Assembly (NCBI GenBank): GCA_013822725.1
Contig: PNKX01000009.1
Span: 62,001-126,000 of the forward strand
Reading direction: 5' to 3'
Source: Pirellula sp.
GTDB lineage: Bacteria > Planctomycetota > Planctomycetia > Pirellulales > Lacipirellulaceae
Length of the DNA stretch: 64,000 bases
Under the pieces are notes generated by a model. It had not been told where the DNA came from and did no database searches. It worked only from the letters and a program-made list of their open reading frames with translations. Made by a program: the position numbers and the translations under genes. How positions within the stretch are numbered: position 1 is the first letter of the stretch; the number at the start of each line of letters is the position of its first letter. Shown here one piece after another: positions 36,170 to 44,411 of this stretch.

Positions 36170-37123
36170 TTGACTGTCGCCCCTCCAACGCCGCCCGCCG
36201 CGCCCGCAATCGACCTGCAAGTCACGCTCGGCCGGCTCGCGCTCCCCAATCCGATCCTCGTCGCGTCGGGGACTTTTGGCTACGCCCGCGAGATGGAGAG
36301 CCTCGTCGATCTCTCGCGCTTGGGCGGCATTCTGCCGAAGACGGTCACCCGTCAAGCCCGGCCCGGCAACGCCCCTTGGCGAACGGTCGAAACGCCCTCA
36401 GGAATGCTCAACGCGATCGGGCTCGACAACGACGGGATCGAAGCCTTTCTCGCCCACCACCTTCCCTACCTGGCTAGTCGCGGAACGCCGATCATCGTGA
36501 GCATCGCCGGCCGCACGGCGCAAGAGTTCGTGGAAATGTCGGCGATGGTCGGCGACGCCGCTGGCGCCGCGGCGGTGGAACTCAACATCTCCTGCCCGAA
36601 CGTCAGCCACGGCGTCGACTTCGGCGTGAACGCCACGCTCTGCGAAAAGCTGGTAGCCGATTGCCGCGCCGCGTGCCGATTGCCGATCATCGCCAAGCTG
36701 ACGCCGAACGTCACCAGCATCGCCGAGATTGCCAAGGCGGCGGAAGCGGGGGGCGCCGACGCAATCTCTTTGATCAACACCTGCCAAGGGATGGCGATCG
36801 ATTGGAAGCGAAAGCGACCGATCCTCGGCAACGTCATCGGCGGCCTCAGCGGTCCGGCGATCAAGCCAATCGCCCTCCGCTGCGTTTACCAGGCGGCCCA
36901 GGCAGTGAAAACGCCGCTCATCGGCATCGGCGGCATCGCGACGATCGACGACGTGATGGAATTCTTGGTCGCCGGGGCCTCCGCGGTTCAACTGGGGACC
37001 GTCAACTTCTACAATCCAACCGTTTCGATGACCGTGCTCGACGCCCTCCCCGTGGCGATCGCGTCGCTCGGCGCCACGAGCGTGGCGCAAGTCGTCGGTT
37101 CGCTGCAAATCAAACGAAACTAG
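36170..37123 (+). CDS. pyrD: Dihydroorotate dehydrogenase, class 1B type
   Basis: About 317 residues; a flavoenzyme oxidising dihydroorotate to orotate in pyrimidine synthesis. FMN-barrel signatures are visible: NPILVASGTFGYA, ETPSGMLNAIGLDNDGIE, LNISCPNVSHGVDFG, the loop Lys in IIAKLTPN and PLIGIGGIATIDDVMEFLVAGASAVQLG. The pattern is that of the cytosolic 1B form, which normally pairs with PyrK; no pyrK is in the window. The start is uncertain: a TTG at 36170 best fits the domain, and the only nearby ATG (36138) is out of frame. It heads a pyrD-trpS-acpS run with tight spacing. Confidence 0.88.
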   Translation: MTVAPPTPPAAPAIDLQVTLGRLALPNPILVASGTFGYAREMESLVDLSRLGGILPKTVTRQARPGNAPWRTVETPSGMLNAIGLDNDGIEAFLAHHLPYLASRGTPIIVSIAGRTAQEFVEMSAMVGDAAGAAAVELNISCPNVSHGVDFGVNATLCEKLVADCRAACRLPIIAKLTPNVTSIAEIAKAAEAGGADAISLINTCQGMAIDWKRKRPILGNVIGGLSGPAIKPIALRCVYQAAQAVKTPLIGIGGIATIDDVMEFLVAGASAVQLGTVNFYNPTVSMTVLDALPVAIASLGATSVAQVVGSLQIKRN

Positions 37124-37144
37124 CCTCCGAAAAGAATCTCGCCC

Positions 37145-38116
37145 ATGCGCGTCCTCAGCGGCATCCAACCGTCCGGCCCCTTCCACTGGGGCAACTACTT
37201 CGGCGCCATTCGGCAGTACGTTGAGCTGCAGGATCAAGCGGCCGAGGCGTACTACTTCATCGCGAACCTCCACGCGCTCAACACGGTGCGCGATCGCGAT
37301 CTGCTGCGGCAGTACACGCTCAACGGCGCGATCGACCTGCTGGCTCTCGGATTAAATCCCGAGAAGGCCGTGCTGTTCGTGCAGTCGGACGTGCCGGAGG
37401 TGAGCGAACTTTGCTGGCTCCTCCTTACCGGCACGCCGATGGGATTGCTCGAACGCTGCGTCAGCTACAAGGACAAGATCGCCAAGGGGCTCAAGGCCGA
37501 CGCCGGACTCTTTACCTATCCCGTCCTCCAGGCAGCTGACATTCTCGCGTACGACTCGAACGTCGTCCCGGTCGGCGAAGACCAGATCCAACACATCGAA
37601 GTCTGCCGCGACATCGCCGGCAGCTTCAATCATCACTTTGGCGAGACGTTCGTCATGCCTAAGGCGAAGGTGCTCGATGCCTCGGCCAAGGTGCCGGGCC
37701 TCGACGGCGAGAAGATGTCGAAGAGTTACAACAACACGCTCGCCGTCTTCGACGACGTGAAGGCGCAGCGCAAGCAGATCATGCGGATCACGACCGACAG
37801 CCGGCCGATGGAAGAGCCGAAGAATCACGAAGGGGACGTGCTGTTCGATTTGTACAAGCTGGTGGCGACGGAATCGCAGATTGCCGACATGGGCGCTCTC
37901 TACGCTCGCGGCGGCTTCGGCTACGGCGAAGTGAAGAAGGCGCTGGCTGATGCAGCGGAGGCGTTCTACGCCACAGCTCGCGAACGACGCGCCGACTGGG
38001 CCGCCCGCCCCGATGACGTGCGCGACGTGCTCAAGGCAGGCGCTGCCAAGGCCCGTGCAAAAGCGGCCGCGACGCTCGCTCGCGCCCAAGCCGCCTGCGG
38101 TGCGAAAGGATACTAA
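37145..38116 (+). CDS. trpS: Tryptophanyl-tRNA synthetase
   Basis: A 323-residue class I aminoacyl-tRNA synthetase charging tRNA-Trp. The HIGH-type motif is PFHWGNYFGA near residue 12, and the KMSKS motif is GEKMSKSYNNT near 194. The tryptophan-pocket region includes YPVLQAADILAYDSNVVPVGEDQ near 121. Length is typical of the bacterial 320-340 form. The C-terminal 30 residues are Ala/Lys-rich. The gene follows pyrD by 21 bases and acpS follows it by 2. Confidence 0.95.
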   Translation: MRVLSGIQPSGPFHWGNYFGAIRQYVELQDQAAEAYYFIANLHALNTVRDRDLLRQYTLNGAIDLLALGLNPEKAVLFVQSDVPEVSELCWLLLTGTPMGLLERCVSYKDKIAKGLKADAGLFTYPVLQAADILAYDSNVVPVGEDQIQHIEVCRDIAGSFNHHFGETFVMPKAKVLDASAKVPGLDGEKMSKSYNNTLAVFDDVKAQRKQIMRITTDSRPMEEPKNHEGDVLFDLYKLVATESQIADMGALYARGGFGYGEVKKALADAAEAFYATARERRADWAARPDDVRDVLKAGAAKARAKAAATLARAQAACGAKGY

Positions 38117-38118
38117 CG

Positions 38119-38520
38119 ATGGCCGCTCGCATCATTGGCATCGGCACCGACATCATCGAGTGCCTCCGCATCGCCCAGATGATCGAACGTCACGGCGAAA
38201 TCTTCATCCGCCGCGTCTACACCGATCACGAGATCGCCTATTGCTCCTCAAAGCGTGCCGCGACGCAACACTACGCCGGCCGTTGGGCCGCGAAGGAAGC
38301 GGTGCTGAAGGCCCTCGGCACCGGCTGGGTCCGCGGCATCAGCTGGCGCGACGTTGAAGTTCGCCACAAGGCAGGCGGCGCGCCGATCGTCGCCCTCCGC
38401 GGCGGAGCACGGGAGGTCTTCGAGCGATCGGGGATCGCTCACATGCACCTCAGCATCTCGCACTGCCGCAGCCACGCGACGGCTTATGCGATTGCCGAAG
38501 CTGACCCTGTCGACGAATGA
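38119..38520 (+). CDS. acpS: Holo-[acyl-carrier-protein] synthase
   Basis: A 133-residue enzyme that transfers 4'-phosphopantetheine from CoA to ACP. The magnesium site is visible: Asp in GIGTDIIECLRI near residue 9 and Glu in GRWAAKEAVLKALGTG near 59, with SISHCRSHATAYAIA at the end. The start is just 2 bases after the trpS stop, so the two are co-transcribed. A palindrome follows the stop codon. Confidence 0.93.
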   Translation: MAARIIGIGTDIIECLRIAQMIERHGEIFIRRVYTDHEIAYCSSKRAATQHYAGRWAAKEAVLKALGTGWVRGISWRDVEVRHKAGGAPIVALRGGAREVFERSGIAHMHLSISHCRSHATAYAIAEADPVDE

Positions 38521-38526
38521 GCTTTT

Positions 38527-38617
38527 GGGTGGCAAGCCCAAAGGTACTCCGCAGGGCGTGGCGAAGCCTTATTTCACTGCAACCACGCCCATCGGAGTAC
38601 CTCTGGGCGTGCCACCC
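38527..38617. repeat. GGGTGGCACGCC-family palindrome, copy 4
   Basis: Nearly the same as copy 1 (762-851), including the inner ACTCCGCAGGGCGTGGCGAA and CCACGCCCATCGGAGTACCT segments. It lies between convergent acpS and topA, probably ending both transcripts. Confidence 0.92.
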
Positions 38618-38632
38618 GTTTCGAGGGCAGAA

Positions 38633-41365
38633 TCAGTCGTCGCTCTCTTCGACGGCCGCTTTCTTGGCAGCCTTATTCGTGGTTTTCTTGACTGCCTTTT
38701 TCGCCGCAGGCTTCTTCGTGACGCCCTTCTTCGGCGCCGCCTTTTTGGTGGCCGCTTTCTTCTTCGCCGCCTTCTTCTTCGGCGGCCCCATCGCCGCCTT
38801 TTCGGCGAGCATCGACAGCGCTTCGTCGAACGTCAACTCCTCGACCGTCATCCCCTTCCGCAGCGAGAGATTCGTCTCGCCGTCGGTGATGTACGGACCG
38901 TAGCGGCCGTCGAGCACTTGGATCGGCTTCTCCGTCACCGGCGACGGCTTCTCGAACGTCCGCAGCGGTTCCTTCTTCGCTGCGGCGCCGCGGCCGTGGG
39001 TCTTTGGCTGGGCGAGCAGTGCGATCGCCTGCTCGAACGTGACGTCCAACGGCGAGACGTCGCTCGGCAACGAACGAGTGTCATCGCCGCATTTGATATA
39101 CGGCCCGAAGCGGCCGTTGAAGGCCATGATCGGCTCGTTTTTCTCGGGATGATCGCCCAAGTTGCGCGGCAGCGTCAGCAACTTCAGCGCGGTCGCTAGG
39201 TCGATGTCAGCGGGGCTCATCCCCTTGAGCAGCGACGCGTTCTGCGGCTTCTCTTCGTCCTCAGGCGTGCCGCGCTGGATGTACGGCCCAAAGCGACCAG
39301 TCTTCAAGTAGACCGGCTTGTGCGTGTCGGGGCAGATGCCGAGCGGCTCGTCGCCCTGAGCCGCCTGCTCCAGCAACGCGAGCGCCATCTCCAGGGTCAC
39401 TTCATCGGGCGGCGTCTCTTCCGGCAGCGAACCGGTCCGCTCGCCCTGTTCGACGAACGGCGAGTAGCGGCCGACGCGAACGAACACCGGCGCCTGTCCC
39501 TCGGGCGTACCGATGAGGATGCGGCCGATGCGAGCCGGATCGATCTCGTCGATCTTGTTCTCGAGTTGCTTCTTCAGCCCCGGCGTGCCGTTGCCGTAGT
39601 AAAATTTGTCGAGGTAGCTGACCGACTCTTGCTCGCCGCGGCTAATCGCGTCGAGGTCGTCTTCCATCTGAGCGGTGAACTGATAGTCGACCAGCGACGA
39701 CAGATGCTCTTCCAGCAACTGCACCACCGAGAACGCCACCCACGTCGGCACCAGCGCGTTCTGCTTCTTGAAAACGTAGTTGCGCGCCAAGATCGTGTCG
39801 ATAATCGACGCGTAAGTACTCGGCCGGCCGATGCCGCGCTCTTCGAGCGCCTTCGTCAGCGACGCTTCGCTGAACCGTCCCGGCGCCTGCGTCGTATGCT
39901 CTTTCGCATCGAGCGCCACGCACGTCAACAATTCGCCGACTTCGACGCTCGGCAACACCTTTTCCTGGTCGGCGAGTTCCGCGCTAGGATCGTCGGAACC
40001 TTCGACGTAAGCCCGCAAATAGCCTGGGAAGTCGATCGTCTTGCCGCTCACCTGGAAGACGCAACCTTCGCCTTCGATGGTGATCGAAATCCGCCGGCCG
40101 CGGGCGTCGGCCATCTGGCTGGCGATCGTCCGCTTCCAGATCATCTCGAAGATGCGGAACTCGTCGACGCCAAGCTGGGGACGCATCGTGTCGGGGAGTT
40201 CGAACGGATGTCCGGCAGGCCGGATCGCCTCATGCGCTTCCTGAGCGTTTTTCACTTTCGAGCGGTAAATCCGCGGCTCAGCGGGCAGGAACTCGCTGCC
40301 GTAGTTCTTGTCGACCAGGTCGCGAGCGCCCTCGATGGCGACCGACGCGAGGTTGGTCGAGTCGGTACGCATGTAAGTGATGTGGCCGTTTTCGTACAGG
40401 CTCTGCGCCACCTGCATCGTGCGCCGGGCAGTGAACCCGAGCTTGCGGTTCGCTTCCTGCTGGAGCGTGCTGGTGGTGAACGGCGGCGACGGCTTGCTGC
40501 TGTAAGGCTTATCTTCGATCGAGGCGACGCGGAACTTGCCGCTGCGGATCTTCGCCGCGAGCGCTGCCGCCGCGTCGCCGTCGAGCAGCATCATCTCCGG
40601 GTTCTTCAGCTTGCCGGTGGACGAGTCGAAATCTTTGCCGACAGGGATGCGGCGCCCGTCGACAGAAATCATCGTTGCTTCGAGGGACTGCTTATCAGCC
40701 TTCGCAAAGCTACCGAGCAAATCCCACCACGTCGCCGAGACGAACGCCATCCGTTCGCGCTCGCGCTCGACGATCAACCGCACCGCGACGCTTTGCACAC
40801 GCCCGGCGGAAAGTTTCGGGCGGACCTTGCGCCACAACAGCGGCGAGACCTCATAGCCATAGAGCCGGTCGAGAATCCGCCGCGTTTCCTGCGCCCGGAC
40901 CAAACCTTCATCGACTTGGCGGGGCGATGCGATCGCCGCCTGAATGGCGTCTTTGGTGATTTCGTGGAAGACGAGGCGGTGGACCGGCACCTTCGGCTTC
41001 AGGATCTCCAGCAGATGCCAGCTGATCGCTTCCCCTTCGCGATCCTCGTCCGTCGCCAGATAGAGAGCGTTGGCCCCCTTCAGTTGATCTTTCAGTAGCT
41101 TGATCTGCTTCGTCTTCCCGGGCGGGATGACGTAGATCGGCTTAAACCCGTCGGTGACGTTCACACCCAGGTTCGCCCACGACTCCTTCTTATATTCCTC
41201 GGGCACCTGCTTGGCGCCCTGCGGCAAATCGCGAACGTGGCCGATGCTGGCCTCGACGCGATAGTTTTTGCCCAGGTACTTGCCAATCGTCCGCGCCTTG
41301 GCCGGAGATTCGACGATCACCAGCGCTTGGCCGGCGGATTCGGAAGTGGAGCTTTTTTTGGCCAT
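38633..41365 (-). CDS. topA: DNA topoisomerase I
   Basis: A 910-residue type IA topoisomerase relaxing negative supercoils. The Toprim domain is near 10-140 (VIVESPAKARTIGKYLG; acidic motif ATDEDREGEAISWH). The active-site tyrosine is in GHITYMRTDST near 329. After the core there are four C-terminal repeat units marked RYSPFVEQG, RFGPYIQRG, RFGPYIKCG and RYGPYITDG in place of zinc fingers. The last ~50 residues are almost all Lys/Ala (KKKAAKKKAATKKA and onward), resembling histone H1-like tails, before ESDD. It is convergent with acpS. Confidence 0.95.
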   Translation of the reverse strand: MAKKSSTSESAGQALVIVESPAKARTIGKYLGKNYRVEASIGHVRDLPQGAKQVPEEYKKESWANLGVNVTDGFKPIYVIPPGKTKQIKLLKDQLKGANALYLATDEDREGEAISWHLLEILKPKVPVHRLVFHEITKDAIQAAIASPRQVDEGLVRAQETRRILDRLYGYEVSPLLWRKVRPKLSAGRVQSVAVRLIVERERERMAFVSATWWDLLGSFAKADKQSLEATMISVDGRRIPVGKDFDSSTGKLKNPEMMLLDGDAAAALAAKIRSGKFRVASIEDKPYSSKPSPPFTTSTLQQEANRKLGFTARRTMQVAQSLYENGHITYMRTDSTNLASVAIEGARDLVDKNYGSEFLPAEPRIYRSKVKNAQEAHEAIRPAGHPFELPDTMRPQLGVDEFRIFEMIWKRTIASQMADARGRRISITIEGEGCVFQVSGKTIDFPGYLRAYVEGSDDPSAELADQEKVLPSVEVGELLTCVALDAKEHTTQAPGRFSEASLTKALEERGIGRPSTYASIIDTILARNYVFKKQNALVPTWVAFSVVQLLEEHLSSLVDYQFTAQMEDDLDAISRGEQESVSYLDKFYYGNGTPGLKKQLENKIDEIDPARIGRILIGTPEGQAPVFVRVGRYSPFVEQGERTGSLPEETPPDEVTLEMALALLEQAAQGDEPLGICPDTHKPVYLKTGRFGPYIQRGTPEDEEKPQNASLLKGMSPADIDLATALKLLTLPRNLGDHPEKNEPIMAFNGRFGPYIKCGDDTRSLPSDVSPLDVTFEQAIALLAQPKTHGRGAAAKKEPLRTFEKPSPVTEKPIQVLDGRYGPYITDGETNLSLRKGMTVEELTFDEALSMLAEKAAMGPPKKKAAKKKAATKKAAPKKGVTKKPAAKKAVKKTTNKAAKKAAVEESDD

Positions 41366-41844
41366 CGGTCGGCTGCGGGCTGGGCGAGATCGCGAAATCA
41401 GGGCAGAGGGAACATCAACTCACGTCGCTCGTTGCTGGATTTATCCGTTCACGGGCGAGGCGGCCGTAAACAAACTTTCGCTAAGCGGCAGTCGCGGACA
41501 ATCTGGGGCAATCGTCAGGAACGGCGCCAGCTGAAAATTTTCCCTAGCTATCGCCAACTTCCAAAAGCTAGCCGCAACGCCCACCCAACTCTCCAAAACC
41601 GTCGCCGGCGAAACGGCTGGCAGCCCCTTCACCGACACGCGCGAATCGGCGATACTCCCTTGTTGGGATTGCGTTTACGTCGATTCCCCATAGAATCAGC
41701 ATCCTTCATTTCGCGACTTCCGCTGGTCAATCATTACTTTTCGGCATGGCGGCCTGTCAAGAAGCCTGACCAAGAATAAAAGCTCTTCCTTGGACAGGAT
41801 TCGCAGCCGCCGAGCCGGCGATAGCACGACTTTAGGACAATTTC
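41366..41844. other. Intergenic region between divergent topA and the PpiD-like gene
   Basis: No gene is supported here. On the minus strand, TTGACA at 41756-41761 with an 18-base spacer to TAATGA is a weak candidate promoter for topA, but it would give a long leader. No strong hairpins or repeats were seen. Confidence 0.4.
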
Positions 41845-44226
41845 ATGTCGAGCCCGTTTCGCTATTTTCGCAAGCACACCAAGGTGTTCATGGCCGTAGC
41901 GGTCGTGCTGCTGATGTTCATTTTCGTCCTCGGCAGCGCTCTGAACGGCGGAGGCCCCGGCGGCGACGGAAATCCAGCGAATGCCACCGTGGCGACCTGG
42001 AACGGCGGGTCGCTCGACCAGAATCAGCTCAATGCGCTCGTTGCCCACCGCCTGATCACTGACGAATTCTTGAAGCGAGTGTTCGCCCAAGGCGGCGGGC
42101 GCTCAGAGTACGACCTGCCGATCGACATTCCGTGGCGCGGCCTGCTCCTGGGCGACCAGCAGCGCGACAACCTTGAGCAGATCGTCATTCAAACCGACGT
42201 CGAAGCTGATCTCGCCAAGCGCGCCGGCATCACCGTCAGCGACGATCTGATCAGCGACTACATCGCCAAGATGGGGCTCGGCAATCTGAACTCCGAGCAG
42301 CTCGAACAAATTCTCGCCAGCGTCGGCAACGGCAATCCCCGCACCAGCGAGGGGATTGTGATGGGAACGCTCCGCAAAATGTTGGCGGCCCACTTTTACA
42401 CGCGCATGTATGCGGACCCGGCGCTCGTGGTCTTGCCCCACCAGCGGTGGCAGGACTGGAAGCAAGTGAACGATCGGATTTCGGTCCAAGCGGCAATCTT
42501 GCCCGTGGAAAAGTTCTTGGCTGAAGTGCCTGAACCGACCGAAGAGCAGTTGCTTGGGCTGTACAACGATTTCAAGGAATTCGACCCGGGACGTCGCGTC
42601 GACGTCGGCGGTCGCGTCCTCCCGTCGCCCGATCCAGGCTTCGCCGAGCCGCAGCGAGTTCGACTGCAATACCTCAAAGGAAGCGTGGTCAACCTGACCG
42701 AGACGCTGCTGGACAAGGTCTCAGAGACCGACATCGCTTACTATTACGAACAGAACAAGGACACCAATTTCCTGAAGATGGATGTCCCGGCATCGCCGTC
42801 GGCGCCAGCCGAGGGGGCCACGGAATCGACCGACCCCGCCGCGCCGGCTGCTGAGACGCCTGCCGCGACGGAAGCTCCCGCCGAACCGGCCGCCCCTAGC
42901 GAAGAACCGGCGACGCCGGCCGCCGAAGCGCCAGCAACCGAAGCGACGCCCGCGGAACCGGCAACGTCCGACACGGAAGCCGCGCCACCAGTGGAGGAAG
43001 AAAAGTCTTCCGACGCTCGACCGGCCAGCCCCTTCCGTTTGGCTTCGTTCCAAGATGCGCCCGCTGCCGCTGACGAAACTGCAGAGCCCGAGACGCCTGC
43101 CGCGACGGAGCCAGCCAGCGAAGCGCCTGCGGCGACGGAAGCTCCTGCTGATGCCTCCGACTCGACTCCCGCCGACGACGCTGCCGAGGGCGAAGCGACT
43201 TCCACAGCGTCGACTCCTCCAGCCGCCGCTGACGCCGACAAGTACGAGCCGCTGGAAAGCGTTCGCGACGAAATCCGCCGCGAGTTGGCCCGTGAGCTGG
43301 CGACCAAGGAACTTGACCGCATCATGGGCGAGTCGATGGCCCAGTTGCAAACCGAGTTCAATATGTACGGCATCGCCGTGATCGAGGCGACCGAGGCCGG
43401 GAAGCCGGCGCCCAAGCCGCCGGCCAAGCTTGCCGATCTGCAGTGGTTGGCCGACAAGAACGGACTCGTCTACGAAAAGACGAGCCCTCTGACGTTCCCG
43501 GAACTCATCGACACGCAAGTCGGCAAGGCCGTTGGCGATGCAAACCAGCCGATCTCCGTCGCTCAAGCCGCCTTCCTGACGCTGAAGCCGTTCGAGCCGT
43601 TTATGGCCGCCGAGTTGGAAGGCGATACGTTTATCGTAATGAAGACGGAAGATATCGCCCGCCGAATTCCGGAGTTCAAGGAAGTCCGCGACAAAGTGGC
43701 GGCAGCCTGGAAACAACGCGAAGCGGCCAAGCTCGCTGAGAAGAAGGCCAAGGACTTAGCGATTGAGATTCAGAAGAGCAACACGCCTTTCGACCAGTTC
43801 TTCTTCGCCGACCGCGGCTTCGAGGTTGTTAAAGAAACCGCGCTGTTCAGCTGGCTCAACTACCCGACCGGACGCGCCGGCTTCGGCTCGTTGCCGAGCA
43901 TCAGCGACGTTCCCGAGTTGAAGGGCATCGGCCCGCAGTTTATGGAAACAGTGTTCGGCCTCGCCGACAACGAAACGGTCGGCCTGCTAAACCACGACCA
44001 GACGGCGGCCTACGTTGTTCGCGTCGCCCGCAAGCAATGGAGCGATGACGACTTGAAGAAACTCTTCCTGGAAGAATCGGAGTCGTGGGCTGGCGGCCGC
44101 GATATGCTCTTCAAGCACGCGTCCGTCTTCAACAGCGCCGTCGAGAATGACATGTTCACGGAGCGAGCCGGCCTGAAGTTCGACGAGAAGTGGCTGCAAG
44201 AACGTCAGAAGCGGCAACAAAAATAG
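41845..44226 (+). CDS. PpiD/SurA-N-like membrane-anchored periplasmic protein
   Basis: A 793-residue protein with one N-terminal transmembrane helix (about 13-34: VFMAVAVVLLMFIFVLGSA) after a short basic stretch, so most of it should be periplasmic. Residues 45-300 look like the SurA/PpiD N-terminal chaperone domain, ending in VSETDIAYYYEQNKDTNF. A ~145-residue Ala/Pro/Glu/Thr-rich segment (about 315-465) then interrupts the fold, and a helical part (YEPLESVRDEIRRELAREL and onward) resumes. I cannot find a parvulin isomerase domain, so it is probably a folding chaperone rather than an isomerase. The stop TAG coincides with a palindrome. Confidence 0.75.
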   Translation: MSSPFRYFRKHTKVFMAVAVVLLMFIFVLGSALNGGGPGGDGNPANATVATWNGGSLDQNQLNALVAHRLITDEFLKRVFAQGGGRSEYDLPIDIPWRGLLLGDQQRDNLEQIVIQTDVEADLAKRAGITVSDDLISDYIAKMGLGNLNSEQLEQILASVGNGNPRTSEGIVMGTLRKMLAAHFYTRMYADPALVVLPHQRWQDWKQVNDRISVQAAILPVEKFLAEVPEPTEEQLLGLYNDFKEFDPGRRVDVGGRVLPSPDPGFAEPQRVRLQYLKGSVVNLTETLLDKVSETDIAYYYEQNKDTNFLKMDVPASPSAPAEGATESTDPAAPAAETPAATEAPAEPAAPSEEPATPAAEAPATEATPAEPATSDTEAAPPVEEEKSSDARPASPFRLASFQDAPAAADETAEPETPAATEPASEAPAATEAPADASDSTPADDAAEGEATSTASTPPAAADADKYEPLESVRDEIRRELARELATKELDRIMGESMAQLQTEFNMYGIAVIEATEAGKPAPKPPAKLADLQWLADKNGLVYEKTSPLTFPELIDTQVGKAVGDANQPISVAQAAFLTLKPFEPFMAAELEGDTFIVMKTEDIARRIPEFKEVRDKVAAAWKQREAAKLAEKKAKDLAIEIQKSNTPFDQFFFADRGFEVVKETALFSWLNYPTGRAGFGSLPSISDVPELKGIGPQFMETVFGLADNETVGLLNHDQTAAYVVRVARKQWSDDDLKKLFLEESESWAGGRDMLFKHASVFNSAVENDMFTERAGLKFDEKWLQERQKRQQK

Positions 44227-44300
44227 CCCCGGGCTCAGCCCGGGGGGCCGGCTCCCATACCAGTAAGCAACGTCGCGCGTAGTGCTACCCCCTGCGGAGC
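44224..44300. repeat. CCCCGGGCTC-family palindrome, copy 2
   Basis: Starts TAGCCCCGGGCTCAGCCCGG (44224 on) with the partner GTAGTGCTACCCCCTGCGGAGCC (44278-44300); a diverged relative of 28606-28688. Its first three bases are the stop codon of the PpiD-like gene. Confidence 0.72.
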
Positions 44301-44340
44301 CAGAGGTTGAAAGCGCTACAGCATGGTATTACGCGATCTG

Positions 44341-44397
44341 ACAACAAAAGCCCGCCTTCCACATGCGTGGACGGCGGGCTTTGTTGTTTCTAGCCAG
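44341..44397. terminator. Bidirectional terminator
   Basis: ACAACAAA.GCCCGCC pairs with GGCGGGC.TTTGTTGT around a CCAC/GTGG inner stem. T-rich on the right for the PpiD-like gene and on the left for glgB read in the minus direction. Confidence 0.85.
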
Positions 44398-44411
44398 TAG
44401 CTTATTCAATC

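Noticed and set aside
39320-41098. A 592-codon rightward open frame opposite topA
   Set aside because: It mirrors the topA coding strand, has an Arg-rich translation without motifs, and topA is certain. It reflects the high GC content at third positions.
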